DNA of 64,000 nt from NCBI RefSeq assembly GCF_000775995.1, contig NZ_CP009227.1, positions 744,001-808,000 of the forward strand, given 5' to 3'. Both the position numbers and the translations under genes were made by a program. Positions within the stretch are counted from its first letter, which is position 1. Each line of letters begins with the position of its first letter. Origin of the DNA: Treponema sp. OMZ 838. GTDB taxonomy: Bacteria; Spirochaetota; Spirochaetia; Treponematales; Treponemataceae. The notes under the pieces were generated by a model, which had not been told where the DNA came from, did not search any database, and saw nothing but the letters and a program-made list of their open reading frames with translations. Positions 45,886-54,325 of this stretch are shown here, piece after piece.

Positions 45886-46675
45886 GGCGGATGATTATAT
45901 GTTCTGTACAGTCATGCAGGATGAAGAACTGTGCAAAGAACTATTGTCAATGATTCTTAGAAACAAGGTCGGTAAAATTGTACGGCTTTTTAGACAAAAA
46001 CCTATCGAAAATCAAATAGCTTCCAAGGGCGTGAGGCTTGATATAATGATAGAAGATGAGACAGGAAAACTCTATGATATAGAAATGCAAACCACGAACG
46101 AACGAAACTTACCAGAGAGAATGCGCTATTACCAATGTGCGATAGACAACAGCGCAATTAACAAGGGCGGTGACTACAATGATTTGCCTGACACTTTTAT
46201 CATCTTTTTATGTACCTTTGATTACTTGGAAAAAGGCTTACCCGTTTACACGATAAAACCTTACTGTAGCGAAGCGGAACAGGAATTTACTGATGGAACT
46301 ACAAAAATAATCATCAACAGTACTGCTTCGGAACAGGCGGAAGAAAACCTAAAAGCCTTTTTATCTTACATGAACGGACAAAGTCCGAATACGGTATTCA
46401 CTAGAAAGCTGGAGGAGAAAGTAAATGAAACCAAAGAAGACGAAGAGAAACGGAGGGAGTATATGTTATTAAAATCATTTGAAATGGACGCACGCAGAGC
46501 CGGTATAGCCCAAGGAATGCAAGCCGGTATAGCCCAAGGTAGAAGCGAAGGCATAGCCCAAGGTGCATATCAAAAAGCGCTTGAAACGGCAAAGAATTTA
46601 CTCGGTTTAGGACTATCGATTGAGAAGATCGCACAAGCAACCGGCCTATCCCAAGCGGAAGTAGAAAAGCTGTAA
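45884..46675 (+). CDS. Rpn family PD-(D/E)XK nuclease / putative transposase, 5'-disrupted
   Basis: 263 codons from an ATG that falls within the family's ADDYMF motif, so the protein lacks its native first dozen residues. Nuclease core RLDIMIEDETGKLYDIEMQ (Asp..Glu-x-Gln). A GIAQG repeat block (about 205-225) precedes the C-terminal GLSQAEVEKL helix. Rpn proteins of E. coli promote RecA-independent recombination. No SD precedes this ATG, so expression is doubtful. Confidence 0.7.
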   Translation: MADDYMFCTVMQDEELCKELLSMILRNKVGKIVRLFRQKPIENQIASKGVRLDIMIEDETGKLYDIEMQTTNERNLPERMRYYQCAIDNSAINKGGDYNDLPDTFIIFLCTFDYLEKGLPVYTIKPYCSEAEQEFTDGTTKIIINSTASEQAEENLKAFLSYMNGQSPNTVFTRKLEEKVNETKEDEEKRREYMLLKSFEMDARRAGIAQGMQAGIAQGRSEGIAQGAYQKALETAKNLLGLGLSIEKIAQATGLSQAEVEKL

Positions 46676-46695
46676 GGCGAAATGAGGAGGTGCCG

Positions 46696-46815
46696 ATGAA
46701 AAAGAGCTTCGATGGACAGCATCGAGCTGCCATGGGATTTGCTCATTTTCACACCTCCTACAGTCCTTATGTGACTTTTGGAAGAAAATGGCTGGAAAAA
46801 TTCATCATTTCTTAA
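46696..46815 (+). pseudogene. Chimeric remnant: Rpn start fused to inverted Rpn promoter
   Basis: A second GGAGGTGCCG-ATG start (MKKSFD) runs after 6 codons into sequence that, on the opposite strand, is the 5' end and promoter of the minus-strand Rpn gene. The result is a meaningless 39-codon frame. It marks a recombination junction. Confidence 0.7.
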
Positions 46816-46826
46816 ATTAAAATTTA
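46718..46826 (-). pseudogene. Duplicated 5' end of the minus-strand Rpn gene
   Basis: Copy of 47640-47773 (start codon MSKSH at 46746, SD, upstream region) with 2-3 base changes and a deletion of about 22 bp. Only about 9 codons of the gene remain before divergence. Its end overlaps the stop of the intact gene. Confidence 0.75.
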
Positions 46827-47669
46827 TTTAAGTGCTTCCACTTCTGCTTGAGGGAGTCCTACAATTTTACAAATATCGCCGAGGGGATAGCCCATTGTAA
46901 GCATGTTTTTTGCTGTTTCAAGCGCTTTTTGGCGGGAGCCGCGCTCAAGGCCTTTACGCTCAGACTCGCTTATCATCGAGAGCCGGTCGCTTTCATATTC
47001 CCATGCTGCCTCATACCGCTTCCGTTCTTGCTCATCCAGATAAAAGATGTCCATCACCTTATTTGCCTTCGCCATTACCGGATTTCCTTGTGCGAGCATA
47101 GACCGCTCCTCCTTACTGTCTGTTTTGATAAACATAAGCCATTTTTCTAGGCTTGTCAAACTCTCTTTTTGCAGCTTTGTTAAGTCTAAAAAGTGAATCT
47201 CCAAAAGCTCATCCAAGAGTGTTTGTTCTTCCGTTTCCCGTATCTGATAGATTGAATATATCTTTTCGCTCAGCTTAAACGGGCTATTCAGCACATTGAT
47301 TGCAATACACTTTTTCAACTGCGCATACTGGAAGCCGCTCATAAAATGTTCATGGATCAGTTTAGAACAGTAAAAGATACTGCGTTTAGGATAATAATCA
47401 AAATAGGTATTCTGCATCTCTACATCGATTTTACGGCCGTCGCGTAAGCGGATTTTAATGTCGAGCCGCCCGGTTTTATCGTTGTAGAATCGGGGAATCT
47501 GTTCGCTATTTTCGATACGAACATCGTCAAAATCATCTTTGCTCAACAGGGTAACCAAAGAGAGAAATTCGATCATGATATCCTTATTCTCTTCAGTACC
47601 AAAGAGCTTTTTGAATGCATAGTCGTTTCGAGCGGTGAAATGCATTGAGCTGTTATGGGATTTGCTCAT
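46824..47669 (-). CDS. Rpn family PD-(D/E)XK nuclease / putative transposase, intact
   Basis: 281 residues. Start at 47669 (MSKSHNSSMHFTARNDYAFKKLFG) with GGAGG 7 nt upstream. The nuclease core is GRLDIKIRLRDGRKIDVEMQ (Asp..Glu-x-Gln) followed by YYPKRSIFYCSKL. A charged coil (DEQERKRYEAAWEYESDR) and the C-terminal IVGLPQAEVEALK helix complete the family architecture. Related to recombination-promoting Rpn proteins. Full-length unlike its neighbours. Confidence 0.87.
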   Translation of the reverse strand: MSKSHNSSMHFTARNDYAFKKLFGTEENKDIMIEFLSLVTLLSKDDFDDVRIENSEQIPRFYNDKTGRLDIKIRLRDGRKIDVEMQNTYFDYYPKRSIFYCSKLIHEHFMSGFQYAQLKKCIAINVLNSPFKLSEKIYSIYQIRETEEQTLLDELLEIHFLDLTKLQKESLTSLEKWLMFIKTDSKEERSMLAQGNPVMAKANKVMDIFYLDEQERKRYEAAWEYESDRLSMISESERKGLERGSRQKALETAKNMLTMGYPLGDICKIVGLPQAEVEALK

Positions 47670-47889
47670 TTTCACACCTCCTACAGTCCTTATGCGACTT
47701 TTGGAGGAAAATGGCTGGAAAAAACACTATAATTTACATCAAAAATTCATCATTTCTTAAATTAAAATTTATCGCTGAGAAACCTCTGAGAGCTTCTCCC
47801 CTCCCAGCAAATCCCGCTCATCCTATTCACTAAAATCGCTAAATGAGGTATCATTTTAGCCGTTTTATGAAAAAAAGGGGGAATCCGTT

Positions 47890-49437
47890 ATGGATATTCA
47901 ATCGGTATTAAAAAGTCTGCACCCGCTTGAGATCAAGGTATTAAAGAACTTTAAGATAGGCGAAGGATTATATGCGAAAAAACTGCAAGAGGTTTTGCAG
48001 TATAAAGAAGGTCATGCAAATCAGGCCTTTTCGTGGCTCAAGCTCAAGGAATTGGTAGAAGAAAAAACGAGAAAGACAACCGTTGTCTATGAATTGACGG
48101 AGCTTGGCAAGGATTATGCACAAAACGGATTGCCTACCGAGCGGATTATCCTATTGTTAAAGGAAGCAGGGCCACTCAAGCTGCCCGAAATTGCGCAAAA
48201 ACTCGGTTTACAGAATAAGGATGTCGGCTCTTCCTTCGGGGAACTTTCCAAGGCGGGCTGTGCCGCGATGAATGATGAAAAAAAAGCGGCATATATAAAA
48301 GACCCTGACGATAAAAACTTCTTGCTGAAAAAAGCGCTGCTGAAACGTGCCGCGGAGGCTGCCGAGTGCCGTCTGCCTGAAGACTCTTTAACGGATGACG
48401 AAAAGACCTGCATTGCCGATATTGCGAAAAAGCGCGGCGCTGCGGATACCGCATTCAAGATTATCGAACGGGACGAGATTGTTTACGCCTTTACGGATAT
48501 GGTTGCCGCAGTGCAGAAAGCCTTGAATGCGGCGGGCATTACCGGCGATGAAACGGGACAACTGACATCCGAAAGTCTTAAAACAGGCGCATGGAAAACG
48601 CAAACCTTCCGCAGCTACAATATCCAGCTGCCGCCAGCCCGCGTTATCCCCGGCAGAACAAACCCCTACGTTGATTTTTTGGAGAGCGTCAAAGATAAAC
48701 TCACGTCGCTCGGCTTCGAGGAATTTGACGGGCCGCTGGTCGAAACGGATTTCTGGAACTCTGATGCGCTCTTTATGCCGCAGTTCCACGCAGCCCGCGA
48801 CATTCACGATGTGTATTACCTAAAAAATCCCACGCACGCCAAAGCGATTGAGGAACCCTTCCTTTCCCGCGTTGCGGAAATTCATGAAACGGGCGGGGAC
48901 AGCGGCAGCCGCGGCTGGAATTATCACTTTGATCGCGATTTTACTCGACAGCTTTTGCTCCGCAGCCAAGGCACGGTATTGTCCGCTCATCAGCTGGCAA
49001 AGGCAAAAATCCCGGGTAAATACTTCGGTATTGCGCGCTGCTTCCGCTACGATAAAGTAGACGCAACGCACCTTTCCGACTTTTACCAGACGGAAGGTAT
49101 CGTCCTCGGCGAACAGGTCAACCTGCGAACGCTGCTCGGTATCCTCAAGATGTTTGCCGTCGAAATTGCCGGCGCCACCGAAGTGAAATATGTCGGAGGG
49201 TACTTCCCCTTTACGGAACCTTCTATAGAGGTGCATATCAAGCATCCGGTACTCGGCTGGTTTGAACTGGGCGGATCCGGCATCTTTCGCCCCGAAGTTA
49301 CCAAGGCGATGGGCATCGACGTTCCCGTTCTGGCATGGGGTATCGGAATTGACCGTATGGCGCTGATGGCATTGGGGCTCAACGATTTACGCGAGTTGTT
49401 CAGCACCGATATTGAAGGCGTCCGGCTCCGCAGATAG
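47890..49437 (+). CDS. pheS: Phenylalanyl-tRNA synthetase alpha subunit, archaeal/eukaryal type
   Basis: 515 residues, longer than bacterial PheS (about 330). N-terminal winged-helix repeats (about 1-160) and the class II core (about 230-515: FDGPLVETDFWNSDALFMPQ, HLSDFYQTEG, GSGIFRPEV, AWGIGIDRMALM) follow the archaeal/eukaryal pattern. Such PheRS occurs in spirochaetes and reflects old gene transfer. SD GGGGG precedes ATG. The beta subunit is not in the window. Confidence 0.95.
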   Translation: MDIQSVLKSLHPLEIKVLKNFKIGEGLYAKKLQEVLQYKEGHANQAFSWLKLKELVEEKTRKTTVVYELTELGKDYAQNGLPTERIILLLKEAGPLKLPEIAQKLGLQNKDVGSSFGELSKAGCAAMNDEKKAAYIKDPDDKNFLLKKALLKRAAEAAECRLPEDSLTDDEKTCIADIAKKRGAADTAFKIIERDEIVYAFTDMVAAVQKALNAAGITGDETGQLTSESLKTGAWKTQTFRSYNIQLPPARVIPGRTNPYVDFLESVKDKLTSLGFEEFDGPLVETDFWNSDALFMPQFHAARDIHDVYYLKNPTHAKAIEEPFLSRVAEIHETGGDSGSRGWNYHFDRDFTRQLLLRSQGTVLSAHQLAKAKIPGKYFGIARCFRYDKVDATHLSDFYQTEGIVLGEQVNLRTLLGILKMFAVEIAGATEVKYVGGYFPFTEPSIEVHIKHPVLGWFELGGSGIFRPEVTKAMGIDVPVLAWGIGIDRMALMALGLNDLRELFSTDIEGVRLRR

Positions 49438-49513
49438 CGCAAAGCGGGGATGCTTCAAAAGCCGGTTGCTTTTTCGACATTCCCAAGCGTACATAACACA
49501 AAAACGATAATCT

Positions 49514-51100
49514 ATGAACCGGAAATCTTCTTTACTCAAAAGCGGTATTAGCCTGTCCGTACTCACCCTCATCTCGCGGATTTTGGGGCTGATACGGGAA
49601 ATGACCAAATCAGCCTTCCTCGGCACCGGCCCCCTTGCGGACGCCTTTACCGTTGCGTTTATGATTCCCAATCTGCTTAGGCGCATCTTTGCCGAAAACA
49701 GCATGACCGTTGCGTTTATACCTACTTTCCAAACGTATCTGGAGGAAGAAAAACGCAATACGCCGGATGCAAAGGCGACGATGAAGGAGTTCCTTTCCGC
49801 AACATTCACTATGCTGTCTTTTGCCGTAACGGGCACCGTCATCATCGGGATTTTGTGCAGCGGTCTGATTGTTGCGGTGTTCTTTCCGAAAATCGGCGAC
49901 TTTTCCGCAACGGTGCTCTTAACGCGCATCATGTTTCCGTACCTGCTACTTATCTCCGTGGCAGCATTCTTTCAAGGAATATTGAACGGCGTCCGCAGCT
50001 TTTTACCGACAGGGATTACGCCGATTTTGTTTAACCTGTCCGTTATCGGCTGCACCTTTGTACTCGCAAAGCCCTGCGGCAATCCGGCTCTTGCAATGGC
50101 AATCGGCGTGGTAATCGGCGGATCCTTCCAGATGCTGTTTCAACTCCCCTTTGTACTGCGCGCAGGCTTTTCGTTTAAGCTGATATCGTTCCGGCGCTGT
50201 GTCCGGAACGCCGGAGCGCGGAAAATCCTACGGCTGATTGTGCCGACCTTGATAGGTACGGCGGTGTATCAGATTAACGACCTCGTTTCCACGGCGCTTG
50301 CGACATACTCCGGAGTCGGAGTCGCGGCAAGTTTGCAGTATTCAATCCGTTTACAAGAACTTATTCTCGGCATCTTCGCCGTTTCTGTCGGCACGGTTAT
50401 CCTGCCCGACCTGTCCGCCCATGCGGTTAATAAGCAATGGGAGGTATTTCAAAAACTGCTCTTGAATGCCGCAAAGATTATTGCGCTCGTAACCGTTCCT
50501 GCAACGATTTTCCTGCTCTGTTCGGGCGAACATATTATCATTTTGGTGTATAAGAGCCGCCGCTTCACTGACGAGTCTGTCCGGCTTACTTTGCAGGCCT
50601 TTCAGTGGCATATCGCAGGGTTGTTTTTTATTGCATTAAACAGGATTTTAACCTCGGCTTTTTATGCGCAAAGCGATACCAAACGTCCCACGATTGCAGG
50701 TATTGCGTGTTTCGGAATCAATATTGTGCTTGCGGCAGCTCTGGCGGGTATTATGCAAGGCGGCGGTATCGCGTTGGCACTGACCGTTGCGAGTGCTGTC
50801 AATACCGGCCTTCTGCTGTATTTTCTTACCAAAAGCGATTCGATCGATGTGCGTACCTTGCTTGTATCGGCAACAGGTTTTACCGTTAAGATGCTGCTTT
50901 TTTCGCTGATTGCCGCCGCCCCGCTGTATTTTTTCGGTGCACGGCTCTACGATCCGTTAGCGGCGTACCCCCGCATTATCGCACAAGGACTTCCGCTCTT
51001 TATCAGCGCCGCGCTTTTCGCACTGATTATTTTAACGCTGCTTTTGATAACGGGTGATTCTTTGTTAAAAACTGCCGTACAAAAAATACGGCGGCGGTAA
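49514..51100 (+). CDS. murJ: Lipid II flippase MurJ (MviN)
   Basis: 528 residues with about 14 TM helices. Characteristic segments: SRILGLIREM, LPNLLRRIFAEN-type IPNLLRRIFAENSMTVAFIPTF and RLQELILGIFAVSVGTVILP. Moves lipid II across the inner membrane for peptidoglycan assembly. No clear SD. Its stop codon lies inside the outer arm of the long inverted repeat starting at 51096. Confidence 0.96.
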   Translation: MNRKSSLLKSGISLSVLTLISRILGLIREMTKSAFLGTGPLADAFTVAFMIPNLLRRIFAENSMTVAFIPTFQTYLEEEKRNTPDAKATMKEFLSATFTMLSFAVTGTVIIGILCSGLIVAVFFPKIGDFSATVLLTRIMFPYLLLISVAAFFQGILNGVRSFLPTGITPILFNLSVIGCTFVLAKPCGNPALAMAIGVVIGGSFQMLFQLPFVLRAGFSFKLISFRRCVRNAGARKILRLIVPTLIGTAVYQINDLVSTALATYSGVGVAASLQYSIRLQELILGIFAVSVGTVILPDLSAHAVNKQWEVFQKLLLNAAKIIALVTVPATIFLLCSGEHIIILVYKSRRFTDESVRLTLQAFQWHIAGLFFIALNRILTSAFYAQSDTKRPTIAGIACFGINIVLAAALAGIMQGGGIALALTVASAVNTGLLLYFLTKSDSIDVRTLLVSATGFTVKMLLFSLIAAAPLYFFGARLYDPLAAYPRIIAQGLPLFISAALFALIILTLLLITGDSLLKTAVQKIRRR

Positions 51101-51357
51101 ACGCATTAGGCCTTACCCTTGACAGCCCCGCAGAATGATTGTGGCTGCTCAACCTTTCCTTTTGAAAATATGCGGGCATCTACTTCGTTATTTCACAAAA
51201 ATTAATCCTCGACGTGCAAAAAGCACGCCTGTGGGTAATTTTTGTTCATGCCTCGTATCTGCCTCACCTCTTTTCAAAAGGCTAACGCAAAAATTATTTT
51301 TAACCATCAGCCTCAATTTTTCTGCGATTTTTATATACTCGGCCTAATGCGTTTACC
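51096..51357. repeat. Long cruciform-like repeat D1 after murJ
   Basis: Outer arms GGTAAACGCATTAGGCC (51096-51112) and GGCCTAATGCGTTTACC (51341-51357) are perfectly complementary; inner arms CGCAGAATGATTG (51129-51141) and CAATTTTTCTGCG (51314-51326) pair at 11 of 13, then GGCTG/CAGCC. Element B sits at the apex. Architecture matches D2 at 54393-54532, whose outer arms have a different sequence. Confidence 0.75.
51159..51280. repeat. Palindromic element B with CTTTTGAAAA ends
   Basis: 122-bp copy of the family seen at 45319-45527, with inverted ends, inner ACAAAAATTA / TAATTTTTGT symmetry and a small CGTGC/GCACG core hairpin. Its left 57 bp differ from element A at four positions. It is nested within D1. 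Confidence 0.75.
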
Positions 51358-51621
51358 ACCTGTTAGAAAAAATATGCAAAATTTTATTTCCGTAAAATGC
51401 AACGGTTGAACAAAATATGAATTTTGGAAACTGTTGCATTCGTGCGCGAAAAGCGCACACATCAATGCGCAAGTTTTCGAAAGAAAACTTGACGGTTAAG
51501 GTGAGCGGCGTCATTGTAGACGCTCACCTTATACCTATGAAATTTCGCATAGAAGGAAAACACCCACTTAAAATATTTCTGATGCAGTTGCGGTGGTCGC
51601 GGCAGTTTTTGTCTTGAAAAC
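51358..51621. other. Array of small hairpins between murJ and the TPR gene
   Basis: No gene. In order: TGCAAAATTTT-type palindrome (about 51374-51400), AATGCAACGGTT/AACTGTTGCATT (51396-51440), GTGCGC/GCGCAC (51442-51458), CAAGTTTTC/GAAAACTTG (51470-51491) and AAGGTGAGCG/CGCTCACCTT (51498-51530). A structured RNA or several stacked terminators are possible. Confidence 0.55.
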
Positions 51622-52956
51622 TTACCCGATTGCGTTTAAGACTTTGTTCAATCGGTTCTTATCAAAAAGATCCAACGGGCGGCCTTCCGTAAAGCGGCGT
51701 GCTTCTTCCGTAAAGGTACCGGCAGTCATACAAATCCCCTTACCGGCCTTCATCTCTTTAATTCTTCCGTGAAAGTCGCGCAACACCAACTCACCGACCG
51801 AGCCTTGAGAGCGGAAGAAGCGGTATATCACGAGATCCGCCCATTTGGGCGTATCGATTTCCGCAACGATATCGGTATAGGTTGCAAGAACACTGATATC
51901 AAGTATCTTCACTTTAGCGTTAGGAAAGAAACGAGAAACGATTTTGCGGCACAATCCGACAAATTCACTCTGCCCTGCCATCAAATATGTATGGAGGTTT
52001 TTATTCTGATTTAATTCCTGATACCGCATAATAAGGGAAGCAACATCTTTATAGCCCGGACTGACGGTCTGGATTTCTTTTAATTGGATCAGTGCTTTTT
52101 GTAAATCTTGCGTTTTAATCCGTGCAGCAGCTAAATTATAGCGCAGCTCGTTCATGATATCCAACGGAATGCTGTCATGTTTTAGACCGATTTCAAAATC
52201 TTCAATTGCCTTATCCAATTGACTCGCACGCATCCGTATTAACCCTGCATAGAGCGCTGCACGAGGCCCCACTTCGGGAGATACCCGCAAATGCGTAAAG
52301 ATTTTTAATGCTTGATCATTCGAGCCGACTTCATAAAAACATTCTCCCATTGCAAAGAGTGCTTCCTTATTATCCGGCTGCACATCTAAGACTTTTTTCA
52401 AGCTGGGAAGCGCCTCTTGATATTTCCGTAAACTTTGGAGCGTATAGCCAAGATATTTTAACGCCATCACGTTATCAGGTTGAGTGAGCAATGCTTTCCG
52501 CAAAAACGGAACCGCTTTTTCATATTCTTTTTGAATATAGTAAATATATCCGAGGTTATAGTTTATTTCAAAATGGTTGGGATTAATATTTTTTGCCAGC
52601 AAAAGCCCTTTCTTCGCTTCTGCAAACCGGTCTGTTTTCATTGCGCTGATGCCGTACCGTAAGCTGATTTCAAATTGCTCCGATGGAATACGCCCGCTCA
52701 TCTGATCCAACAGCGGCGCATAAGAAGCATAGGCCTTTTCCCAGTCTTGATCCTGAAAGTATATATCTCCGACCATTAAAAGTGCGGCGCTGTCGTTCGG
52801 ATTTTGCGCAAGCCGCTTTGTTGCTTCGCGTATTACTGCGGCCTTATTTTTTTTGCCGATCGATAATGTTCCGCGGCCTTTAAGCCCCGTCATAACAACT
52901 GTTACGACGGCAACAACTGCGATAATGATGAAAATAGAGATAATTACAACAGACAT
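51622..52956 (-). CDS. TPR-repeat membrane-anchored protein
   Basis: 444 residues. One N-terminal TM helix (about 4-24), then 8-9 TPR units (about 40-300: DSAALLMVGDIYFQDQDWEKA, FEINYNLGYIYYIQKEYEKA, NKEALFAMGECFYEVGSNDQA) and a C-terminal domain (about 325-444) resembling a restriction-like/DUF module with DLVIYRFFRSQGSVGELVLRDF. Presumed scaffold on the inner membrane. No SD; promoter 9 nt before ATG. Confidence 0.85.
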   Translation of the reverse strand: MSVVIISIFIIIAVVAVVTVVMTGLKGRGTLSIGKKNKAAVIREATKRLAQNPNDSAALLMVGDIYFQDQDWEKAYASYAPLLDQMSGRIPSEQFEISLRYGISAMKTDRFAEAKKGLLLAKNINPNHFEINYNLGYIYYIQKEYEKAVPFLRKALLTQPDNVMALKYLGYTLQSLRKYQEALPSLKKVLDVQPDNKEALFAMGECFYEVGSNDQALKIFTHLRVSPEVGPRAALYAGLIRMRASQLDKAIEDFEIGLKHDSIPLDIMNELRYNLAAARIKTQDLQKALIQLKEIQTVSPGYKDVASLIMRYQELNQNKNLHTYLMAGQSEFVGLCRKIVSRFFPNAKVKILDISVLATYTDIVAEIDTPKWADLVIYRFFRSQGSVGELVLRDFHGRIKEMKAGKGICMTAGTFTEEARRFTEGRPLDLFDKNRLNKVLNAIG

Positions 52957-52965
52957 ACTGTATGT

Positions 52966-52994
52966 ATTATCTTATCTATTTGGATAACTGTCAA
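52966..52994 (-). promoter_or_regulatory. Promoter of the TPR gene, near-leaderless
   Basis: Minus strand TTGACA (52994-52989, perfect), 17-bp spacer, GATAAT (52971-52966), then 9 nt to the ATG. No SD. Confidence 0.7.
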
Positions 52995-53020
52995 GATAAG
53001 CCCCGTTTCCGAAATATTGC

Positions 53021-54325
53021 TTATTTACGAGTGCGGTGTCGTACGATATTCACAAAAAAATTCCACAGCGGGATTAAGTACAGAAAAAAGGCTGCTACAA
53101 GCACTACCGACGGCGCACCGATTGAAGTCAACGGAACGCTTACCGCTATCGACCACGGCATCAGAGGCGCAACAACAACGGCGGTATTCTCCAAGTAAGA
53201 TGCAAGGGTGTTTTTATCTTCTATAAGATCGTCGCATACTTGATGAGTAAGTATAATCGCCAATGTTTGATTGCAGGCAATCGCCGAAGCAAATACGGAT
53301 GCAGTAAGAACACTACCGAATGCAGTAATCCGTTTGCTGAGCCGCTCCATGAACCGCTGTATCCCTGCAAAAAAATGAGTTCCCTTAAACATTCCCGAAT
53401 AACAGGATGAAATACAGATAATTATCGATACCCGTATCATAGAAACAATCCCGCCGCCGGTCATAAGTTTTGCCAGTTCCGCATCCTGAGGGTGAAAACC
53501 GAAAAAGACTATTTTTATCAGCTCTTCTGCATGTATATGCTGAAAAAGTCCGCCGCAGAACAATCCCGCAAGACAGCTGACAGTCATTGTTATTTTTACA
53601 TCGATTTTCAGCAAGGAAAAAAGAATAATGATGCCGGCAGGAATAATCGTAAAAAGCGAAAGGTTGTAGGAGTCGGCAAAGATATGAAAGGTCATACCGT
53701 TCCCCGTACCGGGATTGATAATAAGCCCGATACTACCATACAGAACCGCCGTGACAATAAAGGGGATAAATGCGGTTTTCACCATCGTTTTGATATTATT
53801 GAAGACATCAGTATGCGTTAATCCGCTGATGAGATGCGCTCCCGACGACATCGGTGAGCAGCGGTCTCCGAAAAATATCCCCGAAATAACGGCGCCCCCT
53901 GCATATATAACGGGAATGTTCATACTGTTTGCCAGCGTCATACAGATAACACCGATGGTAGCGGCGCTTCCGAAGGCAGTACCCATCAAAAACGATACAA
54001 AACAGCATAGCAGAAAACAGATCAGCACCATTGCTTGCGGCACCGCGAACATGGATGCATAGTAGACGATAAAAGCAATGGTTCCGCACGCACGCCATAT
54101 TGCAGTGATGCTGCCTATCAATATAAAAATTATCAGAATATTTTTTACGGTAAGAATACCGCGGAAGGAATAGCAGAGCATATCTTTCCACGTTTTGCCT
54201 TTAATAAGGCCGAACGTGAAGAAAAGCGCATAGCCGAATATCAACGCATATAGAATTGAATAGTCAAGAATAACGCAGATAATTAAACTGACGGAAAACA
54301 GCAACAGAATACATAATTCAAGCAT
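53021..54325 (-). CDS. nhaC: NhaC-family Na+/H+ antiporter
   Basis: 434 residues, about 11-12 TM helices. Family motif GDRCSPMSSGAHL (about 150) follows AGGAVISGIFF; ACNQTLAIILTHQ and the C-terminal LENTAVVVAPLMPWSIAVS are typical. Exchanges Na+ for H+, or may be an organic-acid/ion antiporter of the same superfamily. Start has a weak AGAGGG SD. Confidence 0.88.
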   Translation of the reverse strand: MLELCILLLFSVSLIICVILDYSILYALIFGYALFFTFGLIKGKTWKDMLCYSFRGILTVKNILIIFILIGSITAIWRACGTIAFIVYYASMFAVPQAMVLICFLLCCFVSFLMGTAFGSAATIGVICMTLANSMNIPVIYAGGAVISGIFFGDRCSPMSSGAHLISGLTHTDVFNNIKTMVKTAFIPFIVTAVLYGSIGLIINPGTGNGMTFHIFADSYNLSLFTIIPAGIIILFSLLKIDVKITMTVSCLAGLFCGGLFQHIHAEELIKIVFFGFHPQDAELAKLMTGGGIVSMIRVSIIICISSCYSGMFKGTHFFAGIQRFMERLSKRITAFGSVLTASVFASAIACNQTLAIILTHQVCDDLIEDKNTLASYLENTAVVVAPLMPWSIAVSVPLTSIGAPSVVLVAAFFLYLIPLWNFFVNIVRHRTRK

